Assembly: GCF_001304615.2 (NCBI RefSeq)
Contig: NZ_CP032683.1
Location: 3,219,689 to 3,283,688 of the forward strand
DNA: 64,000 bases
Reading direction: 5' to 3'
Source of the DNA: Methanosarcina flavescens
GTDB lineage: Archaea; Halobacteriota; Methanosarcinia; Methanosarcinales; Methanosarcinaceae
In this document: positions 55,482-64,000 of the stretch, in pieces
Layout of the letters: every line of letters starts with the position of its first letter
How positions within the stretch are numbered: position 1 is the stretch's first letter
Notes under the pieces: generated by a model
Databases searched by the model: none
What the model saw: only the letters and a program-made list of their open reading frames with translations
What the model was told of the DNA's origin: nothing
Made by a program: the position numbers and the translations under genes

Positions 55482-56379
55482 TGATTACTGCTCCTGAGCA
55501 TGATTTAAAGGTGAATCAAATTAAGTGCGATTACAGTTAAGTGAGGTTAAGTGATTATATGTGAGCTAAATTATAATCATACTTACGTTAAATAGGAGCC
55601 AGGTCCGATTGAATGAGTTTGCAGGTTAACCGTATGCAGATAAAATATTTGTGTGTCACATGAATAAATTTAACCACGTACAGATCAAATATGCGCGCAT
55701 TACATGAGTAAATTGGAAGGAAATCCCAAATAAAGGCAGCAAGCTCATGATATAGCCAACTCTCACCCAGAATGTGGAAGTCAGCTCAGCTATATATATC
55801 CAATAAAATATTTCCTTAAAGATTAAAATTCTTTCCCCTTTAAGGAAAAGCTCAAAATTTCTGTTACTTTAAGAGACTAATTAAACAGATAGAATAGAAG
55901 AACAGAGAGTTTAAAAAAATTTATTTATCATAGAAAGTAGAAGAAGACATCTTAAAAATATACTTAGGAACAAAGAAAGAATTAGATATAAATAATTGAT
56001 TTAGGAATCTTGAATATAAATAACAGATTATATGCAATTTAAATATAATTTCCCTGATAGAATCACAGATTCATAGAAAATAAGTTCAAATCTATATAAG
56101 ACATTATAAAACCTACATAGTAGGATATATAAGCGCTGAATAACAGGATTATACAAGTCCTAATAATGGTTTGGTTTATAAATGCTGAATGATTTATAAA
56201 CGCGTATTTGTCTCCAGATACAGAATATACGATTCACCTAAAACTATATTTCTTCCCTGCAGAACTTCAGCACGGTTCTCCTAAGAGGCAGGAATCAGGG
56301 ACTGCTAACAGAAGAAATTCCATGATTAAATTATCTTTACGAAAGTCTCTCCTTATTGAAAAAAGTATAGGGTCAAGCC
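55482..56379. other. Long A+T-rich intergenic region
   Basis: About 900 bases with no supported gene. Frequent TATATAAG-like words between 56090 and 56190 could hold the promoter of the ABC exporter. A 72-codon frame at 56208 is not convincing. Confidence 0.4.
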
Positions 56380-57183
56380 ATGCAAAATATACTCTCAGTC
56401 CAATCCCTTACAAAAAAATTCGATGATTTTACGGCTGTAAAAGACATAAGTTTCAATGTTAAAACGGGCTCGATTTTTGCTTTTCTCGGCCCAAACGGCG
56501 CAGGTAAATCTACAACCATTAAAATGCTCACAACAGTCCTTAAGCCCACAACAGGGGAAATAAGCATTAACGGTTTTAATGCACTCAAAGAACAGGACAG
56601 GGCTCGTGCATCTTTCGGAATCGTCTTTCAGGATCACAGTCTTGACGAAGAATTGACTGCTTACGAGAACATTGTATACCATGCCGTAATTTACAAAGTG
56701 CCCAAGAAAGAGAGGGCTGAAAGAGTCCGAAAAGCCCTGGAAATTGTCGGGCTCTGGGACAGGCGGGAAGATTATGTTAAAAAGTATTCAGGCGGCATGA
56801 AGCGCAGGCTTGAGATTGCGCGGGCACTTGTTCATTACCCAAAAATCCTTTTCCTTGACGAGCCAACGGTAGGGCTTGATCCCCAGACTCGAAGATCCAT
56901 CTGGAACCACATCAAGAGCCTGAATCAGGAAAAAGGCATGACAATTTTTCTTACCACGCATTATATGGAAGAAGCCGAGGCAGTTGCTGACCATATCGCA
57001 ATCATTGACCACGGAAAAATTATAGAATCCGGCACTGTTGAAGAAATAAAGAAGCGGACAGAAACCGAATCCCTGGAGGATGCTTTTCTGAAGCTGACAG
57101 GCAGGGACATCAGGGATGAGAATAACGAGTCTGGAATTAAAATGCGAACAATAAGGAGCATGAGAAGGAGGAACAGGAATTGA
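56380..57183 (+). CDS. ABC exporter ATP-binding subunit (DrrA-like)
   Basis: 267 residues. Walker A GPNGAGKSTTIKML, Q-loop GIVFQDHSLDE, signature YSGGMKRRLEIARAL, Walker B ILFLDEPTVGLDPQ, H-loop TTHYMEEAEA. The C-terminal extension is basic. It overlaps the permease gene by four bases. Likely exports a drug, lipid or other hydrophobic substrate. Sequence places it with DrrA/NodI-type ATPases. Confidence 0.92.
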   Translation: MQNILSVQSLTKKFDDFTAVKDISFNVKTGSIFAFLGPNGAGKSTTIKMLTTVLKPTTGEISINGFNALKEQDRARASFGIVFQDHSLDEELTAYENIVYHAVIYKVPKKERAERVRKALEIVGLWDRREDYVKKYSGGMKRRLEIARALVHYPKILFLDEPTVGLDPQTRRSIWNHIKSLNQEKGMTIFLTTHYMEEAEAVADHIAIIDHGKIIESGTVEEIKKRTETESLEDAFLKLTGRDIRDENNESGIKMRTIRSMRRRNRN

Positions 57184-57932
57184 TCGAGGTAATCTATGTC
57201 CTCTGGCTCAGGCAGATAAAACACTACTGGCGCTCCAAAGCCAGGTTGCTGGGTTCTCTGGGACAGCCCCTGCTCTTTCTGGTGACTTTCGGGTTTGGGT
57301 TCGGTCCCATGTATGCACGGGCAAGCGGAGGGGCAGACTACATGGACTTCCTTGCACCAGGGATTGTTTCCATGTCGATCCTCTTTACTGCTGTCTTTTC
57401 AGGGCTAGAGGTCATATGGGACAGACAGTTCGGCTTTCTTAAGGAGACGCTCGTAGCCCCAATCTCAAGGACAGAGATCATGATCGGAAAAACCCTTGGA
57501 GGGGCAACTATAGCCATGATCCAGGGTCTGATTGTGCTGAGCCTGACCTATGTGCTAGGGTTCAGGATTTCGGATCTCGCAAGCCTCGGGCTTGGACTGG
57601 TCTTCATGTTCCTGATAGCGATCTTCTTTACGGGCTTAGGCCTTGCGATAGCTTCAAAAATGAAAGATATGCATGGTTTCCAGCTCATTATGAATTTCCT
57701 TATCATGCCCATCTTCTTCCTATCCGGCGCCCTTTTCCCCCTTGAGAACCTGCCGCCAGCGATTTATTTCATAAGCAGGATCGACCCTCTCACCTACGGA
57801 GTTGATGGCTTAAGAGGAGCCATTGCTGGAATTAGCGTGTTTGGTATCTATTACGACCTGACAGTAATAGGTTTACTCTCAATTATTATTTGCGCAGTCG
57901 GTACAGTATTCTTCTCTAAAATAGAGGCATAA
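57180..57932 (+). CDS. ABC-2 type permease subunit (DrrB-like)
   Basis: 250 residues and six membrane helices. The amphipathic N-terminus (VLWLRQIKHYWRSKARLL) and GLEVIWDRQFGFLKETLVAP with PIFFLSGALFPLENLP are classic ABC-2 features. It starts at TTG 57180, 8 bases after GGAGG inside the upstream gene, with the TTGA overlap giving translational coupling. Confidence 0.92.
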   Translation: MIEVIYVLWLRQIKHYWRSKARLLGSLGQPLLFLVTFGFGFGPMYARASGGADYMDFLAPGIVSMSILFTAVFSGLEVIWDRQFGFLKETLVAPISRTEIMIGKTLGGATIAMIQGLIVLSLTYVLGFRISDLASLGLGLVFMFLIAIFFTGLGLAIASKMKDMHGFQLIMNFLIMPIFFLSGALFPLENLPPAIYFISRIDPLTYGVDGLRGAIAGISVFGIYYDLTVIGLLSIIICAVGTVFFSKIEA

Positions 57933-58165
57933 ACGCCTTCCTCCTTCCGGAAACACCATTTTGAGATCAAAATTTCGGATAAATTAGGGCAAGATAAATC
58001 AGGGTATTATATATAGCATTAAAGTTTATTCTAAACCATTGTTGTATTATTATATACATTTAAGTTAGGTGGTTAATTAATCGTATCTAAAATATTAGCT
58101 GTATCCGGTTTGAATTAAGATATAAAAATAAGGCTGTGAATTTAATACAAAATGAGGCATTACAG

Positions 58166-58792
58166 ATGCTGGATCTTATCGAATTCTTATTTTTGGGAGC
58201 TTTTCTAGGTCTTGCAGCAGGTACATCTCCAGGTCCCCTGCTAGCTGTAACCATCTCCGAAACTCTGCAACACGGCAAATGGGAAGGGATAAAGGTTGCA
58301 GTTTCTCCTCTAATTACAGATCTACCAATAATTCTATCCACGATGTTTATTTTATCACATTTAACAAATTATGGTTTTTTCATAGGAATTATTGCATTTT
58401 TTGGGGCTTCATACCTTATATATTCAGGAGTGGAATCCCTGAAAATTAAACCGAATAACGTTGAATTAAATATAGAGAAAAAAGATGCCCTAAAAAAAGG
58501 AATTATCGTTAACTTTGGAAACCCGCATCCGTACATCTTCTGGATTTCAATAGGCGCGCCGATAATTTTTAAGAGCCTGAATACTCACGTTTCAGTTACA
58601 ATTCTATTTATATTGGGATTCTATAGCTTTCTAGTAGGATCGAAGGTAGCTATAACATTAATTGTAGAGAAATCAAAATCATTTATCAACAGCAAATATT
58701 ATTTTTCGATCATCCGGATTCTGGGAATTGCACAGATAGTATTCGGATTGGTTTTTATAAAAATGGGCTTGGAATTGTTAAACATAATCTGA
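58166..58792 (+). CDS. LysE/RhtB-family amino acid exporter
   Basis: 208 residues, six helices. The N-terminal LFLGAFLGLAAGTSPGPLLA signature (GxxPGP-type), then TLQHGKWEGIKVAVSPLITD. The GNPHPYIFWISIGAPI motif marks this as the LysE type. Start set at ATG 58166, 8 bases after GAGG. The earlier frame (58136) lacks a site. Exports an amino acid or small amine; substrate unknown. Confidence 0.85.
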   Translation: MLDLIEFLFLGAFLGLAAGTSPGPLLAVTISETLQHGKWEGIKVAVSPLITDLPIILSTMFILSHLTNYGFFIGIIAFFGASYLIYSGVESLKIKPNNVELNIEKKDALKKGIIVNFGNPHPYIFWISIGAPIIFKSLNTHVSVTILFILGFYSFLVGSKVAITLIVEKSKSFINSKYYFSIIRILGIAQIVFGLVFIKMGLELLNII

Positions 58793-59054
58793 TTTTTCCT
58801 GCTATTTTGTTTCAGTTTCAGTAAATTAAGCGATATACTACCGGTCTCTAACTTGCCCCATAAAGCCGTATTAGCCATCAAATGCCGTTTTTGTCACGCT
58901 CGACGTAGGAGAGTGGCTTTGCGAGCAAAAGTGAAAAAAGAAGAGAATTGGTAAATAATACCCAATTTAAGGAAGAAATTAACAAATAGCAATACACTTT
59001 CGCTTTTGAAATAAATAGTCTGGAAAATCCGAAATAAATAGTCTGTAAAATCAA
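58793..59054. other. Intergenic, nothing recognised
   Basis: Spacer between the LysE exporter and the truncated RNA locus. It contains the 3' flank of the RNA element. Confidence 0.35.
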
Positions 59055-59148
59055 TCTAGAAGTAGATGGTAGGGTCTGAGTCCCTATTCTCAGGTCCCTA
59101 CCTGCGATCCAACCCAAAGATTAAGAGGAAACCCTATTACTCTTAATC
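59055..59148 (-). ncRNA. Structured small RNA element, copy 3, promoter lost
   Basis: P2 GATTAAGAG/CTCTTAATC (59119-59148), linker GGGTTGGATCGCA and P3 GGTAGGG/CCCTACC with inner CTGAG/CTCAG (59068-59102) are kept. The inner P3 stem differs from copy 1 in a compensated way. The 5' side of P1 and the TATA box are missing: minus-strand sequence before P2 is the reading frame of a PAS domain. The matching promoter is found at 60182-60196 on the other strand. Confidence 0.65.
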
Positions 59149-59452
59149 TGTATTCTAGATGGAAATTTTCTCCTTTTTCCAGATACTTCTCAAAATCCCC
59201 CCAAATTTTATTACGTTCTTCTGGATGAATCTGATTTAGCCAGACCTGAGTATCTACACTTTCTAAATCTTCTAATTCACGCCCCATAAGTTCTCTGGTG
59301 GCTCCTAACCAGAAAACCTTTCCATTTTCAATATCCTATTCATATGCAAGCAGTTTCGTTTGCTTCATGACAATGCTGTATATTTCTTCGTTTTTTCGAA
59401 GCTTCTCACAGAAAAGATCTCTCGAAGTAACATTTTTACTATTAGAATCCAC
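59149..59452 (-). pseudogene. N-terminal half of a PAS histidine kinase, separated by inversion
   Basis: From GTG 59452 (after GAGGT) the frame reads MDSNSKNVTSRDLFCEKLRK, then a PAS domain: EIYSIVMKQTKLLAYE, a TAG codon (59336-59338), DIENGKVFWLGATRELMG, WLNQIHPEERNKIW, ENFHLEYR. It stops making sense at 59150, where the RNA element begins. The missing continuation (YRFMEANKSYIWVEED) lies at 60216 onward on the plus strand. The TAG stands where a Trp or Tyr is expected. Confidence 0.8.
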
Positions 59453-60181
59453 TCCATCATGACCTCTTTTCGTTTTTATGAAAATAATAAATTCGGAGAA
59501 CTTTATTAGATTAGATATAGAAGTCTGAAATATTATAAAACTATTGAGCTTATGTAAGAAAATTATATATGAGCGTTTTAATTATTTTCTAATTGTCCAA
59601 TTTATATTTAAACTATAAAATATGCGAAAAAAGCTGAACATGAATAGTGATACTAAAGAGAGCGAAACGTGAAAGCAGGGTAGAATGCATGAATCACAAA
59701 TTGAAATGACGTCAGAGTAAATCAATACTATTATAGTTTTGTTTTTGCTTTCTTCTCTGCTGTAAAGACATAGTAAAAAGAGAGTAAAAGTAGTATAAGA
59801 AGAAGCCAGGAGGCACTGGATCCTTTTACTGTATCCCCCAATACAGTTCTTTGAAACTTATGCTCCCCCAAACATGCCGGTTCAAAGAAGAATCAGCAGC
59901 CTCCAGGCGATTCTTTAGTGTGGTAGAATAACCCCACACCCCACTCCCCTATTAGACTTCCCAACTCCAGAATATACTAATAACCTAAATTATTTTAAAT
60001 TATTTATATCAAAAATTGTTTCCAGGCAAAAAATTGTTTGATATAAAACTTTAATGCCCAGCTTACGATAAATGTCTATATCTATTTATATGGTTTATTA
60101 TTTTAATGGTATTAAAATTTTTAATATTATATAATTTTTCAATTATATCAAAGATTCAAATCCGAAACAATGTTTCGTATC

Positions 60182-60196
60182 GGTTATGATATATAT
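60182..60196 (+). promoter_or_regulatory. Displaced small-RNA promoter now driving the kinase half
   Basis: GGTTATGATATATAT is identical to the copy 1 promoter core, and downstream ATTATAAAG resembles copy 1 ACTATAGAA. It lies 29-43 bases before ATG 60225, so a leaderless or nearly leaderless kinase transcript is predicted. Confidence 0.6.
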
Positions 60197-60224
60197 AACT
60201 GGCTCATTATAAAGGTACAGGTTT

Positions 60225-61430
60225 ATGGAAGCAAATAAAAGTTATATTTGGGTAGAAGAAGATGTAGTCTGTCTGAAAGATGAAAATGGTAAAATAAATA
60301 GAGTTTTTGGAGTTATTAAAGATATTACTGAAAGAAAACTTGCTCAGGAGAAACTTAAAGCCAGTGAGGAAAAGTACCGCTCATTTATACAGAAATTTGA
60401 TGGAATCGCTTTCCAGTTAGATGAGAACCTTTTCCCTGAATTCATGCATGGGAGAGTCGAGGAAATTACCGGATATAGCGAAAAAGAATTCCTCTCCGGG
60501 CAGGTTTTGTGGTCAGACCTTATTCATCCTGATGACAAACCGCTTGTTATTGTCGATATCGAACGTATTCAAACTTCTCCATATAATTTATCCAGAAAGT
60601 TAGACTTTCGTATATTAGATAAAAGTGGCAGAATAAGATGGGTACATCTTCGTTACCATAAATTTAAGGGAAAAGACGGAGGAGCTGATAAATACCGTGG
60701 AACTATTTATGATATCACTGAGAGAAGAAATGCAGAGGATACCCTTAAAAAAATAGAAGCTATCCGTAGTAAAGAAATTCATCACAGGATAAAGAATAAC
60801 CTTCAGGTAATCTCTTCCCTGCTGGGCCTTCAGGCTGAAAAATTCAACAACCGGGAATGTATTAAGGATTCCGAAGTTTTTGCCGCTTTCAGGGAAAGCC
60901 AGGACAGAGTAATGTCCATTGCACTCATTCATGAGGAGCTGCATGAAGGTGGAGGAGATAACGAACTCAACTTCTCAGTATACCTTAAGAAGCTCATTGA
61001 AAATCTTTTCCAGACCTACAGGATTGGAAATGCTGGGATTAGCTTGAAGATAGATCTGGAAGAAAACCTTTTCTTTGATGTTAATACCGCGGTCCCATTG
61101 GGAATGATAGTTAATGAGCTTGTATCCAATTCCTTCAAACATGCGTTTCCAGGCAGGGATGAGAAGGGTATAATTCAAATTAAGCTTTCCAGTGAGAAAT
61201 CCGTAGATGAACGGAGTAATAAAGGGCAGCTTGCCGAAAGAGGCAATGCATATACTCTCATAGTTTCAGATAATGGAGTGGGCATTCCCAGAAATATTGA
61301 TTTCGAAAATCCGGACACGCTTGGTCTACAGCTTGTAGCTATCCTTGTTGATCAACTGGGCGGCGAAATCGAAATGGAAAGGGATAAAGGTACTGAGTTC
61401 AGGATAAGGGTCAATGTGAAGCAGACATGA
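60225..61430 (+). CDS. PAS sensor histidine kinase, N-terminally truncated
   Basis: 401 residues. It begins in the middle of a PAS domain (SYIWVEEDVVCLKDENGKIN, VFGVIKDITERKL), then a complete PAS domain (residues about 45-165, ending GTIYDITERRNAE), a HisKA_2-type dimerisation region with the probable phospho-His in IHHRIKNNLQVISSLLGLQA, and an ATPase domain (VNELVSNSFKHAFPG, IVSDNGVGIPRNI, TLGLQLVAILVDQLGG). Cytoplasmic. The first half-PAS is explained by the inversion. Expression now appears to depend on the captured TATA box. No response regulator is adjacent. Confidence 0.87.
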   Translation: MEANKSYIWVEEDVVCLKDENGKINRVFGVIKDITERKLAQEKLKASEEKYRSFIQKFDGIAFQLDENLFPEFMHGRVEEITGYSEKEFLSGQVLWSDLIHPDDKPLVIVDIERIQTSPYNLSRKLDFRILDKSGRIRWVHLRYHKFKGKDGGADKYRGTIYDITERRNAEDTLKKIEAIRSKEIHHRIKNNLQVISSLLGLQAEKFNNRECIKDSEVFAAFRESQDRVMSIALIHEELHEGGGDNELNFSVYLKKLIENLFQTYRIGNAGISLKIDLEENLFFDVNTAVPLGMIVNELVSNSFKHAFPGRDEKGIIQIKLSSEKSVDERSNKGQLAERGNAYTLIVSDNGVGIPRNIDFENPDTLGLQLVAILVDQLGGEIEMERDKGTEFRIRVNVKQT

Positions 61431-61477
61431 TTCTCCCGAGTTACCGCCAGAGTTCTGTCCCGCCCGAGTATCTAAAC

Positions 61478-61530
61478 CGTCGTAACCTGAGCGTAACGAC
61501 CGGCGCAACGGTCGCGCTGAAGAAGATTGT
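61478..61530. repeat. Dispersed repeat fragment with hairpin
   Basis: GACCG/CGGTC hairpin (61498-61513) within CCGGCGCAACGGTCGCGCTG, similar to part of the 49.8 kb repeat. It lies between the convergent kinase and exonuclease genes and may act as a bidirectional terminator. Confidence 0.5.
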
Positions 61531-61576
61531 TCAGCTATTCAGATAAAAAAATGAGAATATTAAAGGTAGAAACTAA

Positions 61577-62353
61577 TTAAAATTCAAGTTCGAGTCCGAC
61601 AGGGCAGTGGTCCGAGCCCATGATATCAGAGTAAATCGAAGAAGATTTAACGTTGTCTTGCAGGTTTTCACTGACAAAGAAATAATCCAGGCGCCAGCCG
61701 ACATTTCTTTTGCGTGAACCGGTTCTCATTGACCACCAGGTATAATTTCCGCCTTCAGGATTGAACATGCGGAAGGTGTCAATAAAGCCAGCTGCAACGA
61801 ATTTATCCATCCAGGCTCGCTCTTCAGGAAGAAAACCGGATATCATTTCATTTTGTTTGGGACGGGCAAGGTCAATCTCCTTATGGGCGGTGTTTACGTC
61901 CCCGCAGATCACAAGCTTTTTTCCGTCTGCTTTGAGGGTGTTTGCGTAATCTAAAAAGATTTCATAAAAATCCATTTTGTATTCCAGGCGCTCCTGGGAG
62001 GCTTTGCCGTTAGGAAAATAGATATTCATTAAGGTGAAGTCTTCGTAATCAGCCCTAAGGAAGCGGCCTTCCCTATCAAATTTTCTTATCCCCATGCCGG
62101 TTTCGAGATCCAGGGGTTTTTGCTTCGAGAAGATTCCGACCCCACTGTAGCCGTTCTTTTCTGCTGAAACAAAGTAATTATAGTAACCTGGGATATTTTT
62201 GGCTTCTCTGGGGAGTTTATCAGGAGAAACTTTAGTTTCTTGAATACAGACAATATCAAATTTTTGTTCCAGCAGGAGCTCAAGAAAACCTTTCTTTATT
62301 GCAGCCCGAAGGCCATTTACGTTCCAGGAAACAAGATTGTAGTGGCCAGACAT
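61577..62353 (-). CDS. xthA: Exodeoxyribonuclease III / AP endonuclease
   Basis: 258-residue exonuclease III for base-excision repair. LVSWNVNGLRAAIKKGF, IVCIQETKVSPDKLP (catalytic Glu), GYSGVGIFSK, NIYFPNGKAS, VICGDVNTAHKEIDL (Asp and Asn) and the final MGSDHCPVGLEL (Asp-His pair) are all present. ATG 62353 follows GGAG. Complete and typical in length. Confidence 0.95.
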   Translation of the reverse strand: MSGHYNLVSWNVNGLRAAIKKGFLELLLEQKFDIVCIQETKVSPDKLPREAKNIPGYYNYFVSAEKNGYSGVGIFSKQKPLDLETGMGIRKFDREGRFLRADYEDFTLMNIYFPNGKASQERLEYKMDFYEIFLDYANTLKADGKKLVICGDVNTAHKEIDLARPKQNEMISGFLPEERAWMDKFVAAGFIDTFRMFNPEGGNYTWWSMRTGSRKRNVGWRLDYFFVSENLQDNVKSSSIYSDIMGSDHCPVGLELEF

Positions 62354-62725
62354 TTTCCTATCTCCAGTAGCGTTTCAAATTTGATTTTTGTAATGCGATT
62401 AGAGCAGCTAAAAGATAATCCAAACTTAAGTGAACTGAAATTAGAATTAACTGATCTAAATTGGATCGAAATCAGACCGAAAACTGAATGAAATCGGGTA
62501 AAACTGATTGAACTGAGAGTAGACCGAATTAGGTTGAAAATAATTCAAATTCTTAATAAATAAATGCTCCCTATTTAGCCAGCAAATGCTCTTAAATGGT
62601 TCGAGCGCGAACAAAATGAAAAAATAAAATAATACTTCAGATAATTACTCAGAAAAACGCTCAGTATACGTGCTCACCTTCAATTAGTAATTTATAAGGT
62701 TTAAGCCAGGACAGCAGGGAAATTT
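62354..62725. other. Intergenic, divergent promoters
   Basis: No gene seen. Repeated CTGAA/ATTAG-like short words (62430-62520) are low-complexity only. Confidence 0.4.
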
Positions 62726-63739
62726 ATGGATTTGATAAAAATTGCCTGTGTTATGCTTGCAGTTGCATTCTTTCTGGGAATCTTTACCAGCGGGGATAAG
62801 GATGAAGTGCCAGCAGTCTCGCCCGAGCTTGAAAGTGAAACCATAAGCTCAGATGTCGCCGGGGTAGCCGGCACTGTGCAGGCTGAGGAAAAAGGTGAGA
62901 TGCACGCGCCTGCTGTTTCAAGACCTGCGCCAGATTCCACTATTCTGGAAAAGGGGGAAAGTAAGCTTGCAGCCGAAAGAAGGAATATCGAAAACAAGGT
63001 AAGAGCTACAGTCAGACTCATTGAAGCCCAGGGTGAAAAACTGTTTCCCTCACTCCGGGAAGAGGGATCTCCCTGGTTCCAGGAGAGTTTCTGCATTTTT
63101 GTCTTGAATGAGGATGGGACCCAGGTAGTCTGTCCCCCAGACCCGAGCCGTGAGGGCAAAAATATCAAAGAGCTTGCAGATGCAGACGGCAAGCCAATAG
63201 GAGAACTTTTTATAGAAACAGCTCTGAATGAAAAAGGCGAGGGCTGGATTGAGTACAACTGGAAGGATAAGAACAATTCCGAGCCTTACCACAAGTGTAC
63301 TTTCGTCAAAAAGGCTTCTTCAGAGGGAAAAACCTACATTGTAGGGGCTGACCTCTATCTGGAAAATTACATCGTTTGCAGGAACCTTGAGGCGTGCGAA
63401 TACACAGATGAGCCGGCGGGAAGCCCTCAAATTGCCGAACTCCTGAACCCTGTAAGTCTCGATAGGAACCTTGAGCTTGACTGCAGCCTCGCACATTCTG
63501 TTATAGAACCTGGGAATAACACCGCATCCCATGTGGTGAAAACTCCTGAAATCCATTATATCCTTGAAGGTCAGGGCTTGATTTATATTGACGGAATTCC
63601 GGTAGAGATGTACCCGGACCAGCTCATATATATCCCTGCGGGTTCGGTCCAGACCACATACAATACCGGAAATATAACTCTAAAATTCCTGATAATAAAT
63701 CAGCCTGCACGGTCAGAACAGAGTGTAGAATTGCTTTAA
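62726..63739 (+). CDS. Extracytoplasmic Cache-like sensor domain fused to a cupin
   Basis: 337 residues. N-terminal membrane anchor (IACVMLAVAFFLGIFTSG), an acidic linker of about 50 residues, then a single-Cache-type ligand-binding domain (FQESFCIFVLNEDGTQVVCP, GEGWIEYNWKDKNNSEPYHK, TYIVGADLYLENYIVC). After a short link comes a cupin (SHVVKTPEIHYILEGQGLIY, PDQLIYIPAGSVQTTYNTG). Both domains would lie outside the cell. There is no kinase or methyl-accepting part, so this is not a normal receptor. The cupin lacks a full set of metal histidines. AGGG precedes ATG 62726. Function unknown. Confidence 0.72.
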   Translation: MDLIKIACVMLAVAFFLGIFTSGDKDEVPAVSPELESETISSDVAGVAGTVQAEEKGEMHAPAVSRPAPDSTILEKGESKLAAERRNIENKVRATVRLIEAQGEKLFPSLREEGSPWFQESFCIFVLNEDGTQVVCPPDPSREGKNIKELADADGKPIGELFIETALNEKGEGWIEYNWKDKNNSEPYHKCTFVKKASSEGKTYIVGADLYLENYIVCRNLEACEYTDEPAGSPQIAELLNPVSLDRNLELDCSLAHSVIEPGNNTASHVVKTPEIHYILEGQGLIYIDGIPVEMYPDQLIYIPAGSVQTTYNTGNITLKFLIINQPARSEQSVELL

Positions 63740-63873
63740 TTAAAGAAATAGAAATATTAGAAAAGAATAAATAAAAAATTCAAAAATACCGATCTATTTT
63801 TCCTAATCAGGAGAATATTCCTTCAGGTCATAAAATGAGTATTCTAAAATTAGAGATTAAAACCGAGGGAGAT

Positions 63874-64000
63874 TCAATCCGGTGGCATGATTCCTGTAAT
63901 AGTAGCCCAAAATACCACAAGGAAAGTAATTGCATAGAAAATATGAGCTGCCGATGAGTCTTCCCTGTAAATCTTCTGTAAAATCCGAACCCATAGAAAA
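63874..64000 (-). CDS. C-terminus of a membrane protein, possibly UbiA prenyltransferase (partial)
   Basis: The frame is open from the window edge to a TGA at 63874-63876. The 41 visible codons end FYAITFLVVFWATITGIMPP, a membrane helix after a charged EDSSAAH turn. This resembles the last helix of UbiA-type prenyltransferases, but the fragment is too short to be sure. Confidence 0.4.
   Translation of the reverse strand, partial: FLWVRILQKIYREDSSAAHIFYAITFLVVFWATITGIMPPD

Larger units (their letters stand above)
59149..60216. other. Inferred inverted segment, about 1.07 kb
   Basis: Turning this segment around would rejoin the kinase halves in frame (FHLEYR + FMEANKSYIW) and put the TATA box back before RNA copy 3. 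Both ends carry a short shared word, TACAGATT (59149-side, minus strand) and TACAGGTT (60216-side, plus strand). Between 59453 and 60180 the segment is A+T-rich, with no intact gene. Confidence 0.75.

Noticed and set aside
59090..59287. Stand-alone 65-residue protein MGRELEDLES...
   Set aside because: It is the middle of the kinase N-terminal half running into the RNA element, not a gene of its own.

Overview
The window is a piece of a Methanosarcina-type chromosome (methanogenic archaeon, moderately A+T rich, roughly half non-coding). The gene content supports this: an archaeal XPB helicase with its Bax1 nuclease partner, a flavodiiron F420H2 oxidase, an archaeal D-aminoacyl-tRNA deacylase (DtdA), a PGF-type surface protein, bacterial-style LonA, and Shine-Dalgarno-led genes with TATA-box promoters. 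I cannot name the species from sequence alone.

Layout. 0-6 kb: XPB/Bax1 repair pair, a ClpP-fold serine proteinase, an SMR exporter and a PflX-like radical SAM protein. 6-15 kb: a sparse, decayed accessory region with tandem repeats, a methyltransferase, an AAA/DUF4143 ATPase, two tiny Cys/Gly/aromatic-rich proteins, a recent insertion sequence and a truncated tRNA-Leu. 15-31 kb: mostly housekeeping, with an ACT protein, a shikimate-kinase-like protein, a PLP decarboxylase, an APC transporter, FprA divergent from a glutamine synthetase with a structured leader, DtdA, a desulforedoxin-like mini-protein, MarR, Lon and a flavoprotein. 31-43 kb: accessory and mobile DNA with an MFS pump, a frameshifted VOC protein, a MITE, a second near-identical IS copy, a broken IS630, stress-type small enzymes and a subtilisin. 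43-58 kb: an MBL/rhodanese fusion, DUF1015, DUF1328, a surface beta-helix protein, a flippase, a PfkB kinase, PspAB-HtpX, a DrrAB-like ABC exporter and a LysE exporter. 58-64 kb: a rearranged PAS histidine kinase, exonuclease III, a Cache-cupin fusion and the end of a membrane protein.

The most interesting unexplained structure is a repeated, apparently transcribed RNA element. It has a TATA box and three helices, two of which flank an unpaired GGGUUGG(G)AUC linker. There are two intact copies (16.6 and 17.0 kb), and a third at 59.1 kb has lost its promoter. That promoter now sits at 60.18 kb, fused to the C-terminal half of a PAS histidine kinase. The kinase's N-terminal half is fused to the RNA body on the opposite strand. 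One inversion of about 1.07 kb explains both broken loci. The RNA linker is also complementary (14-15 nt) to two places in the leader of the 50.2-52.1 kb gene pair.

Other signals: two ribosome-site-led mini-proteins (52 and 31 residues) that share conserved downstream sequence; four genes whose only plausible starts are near-cognate codons (CTG three times, ACG once) placed after a good Shine-Dalgarno; and a transposase whose reading frame has no stop inside its own insertion sequence. All functional calls come from reading the sequence. No database or folding run was available.
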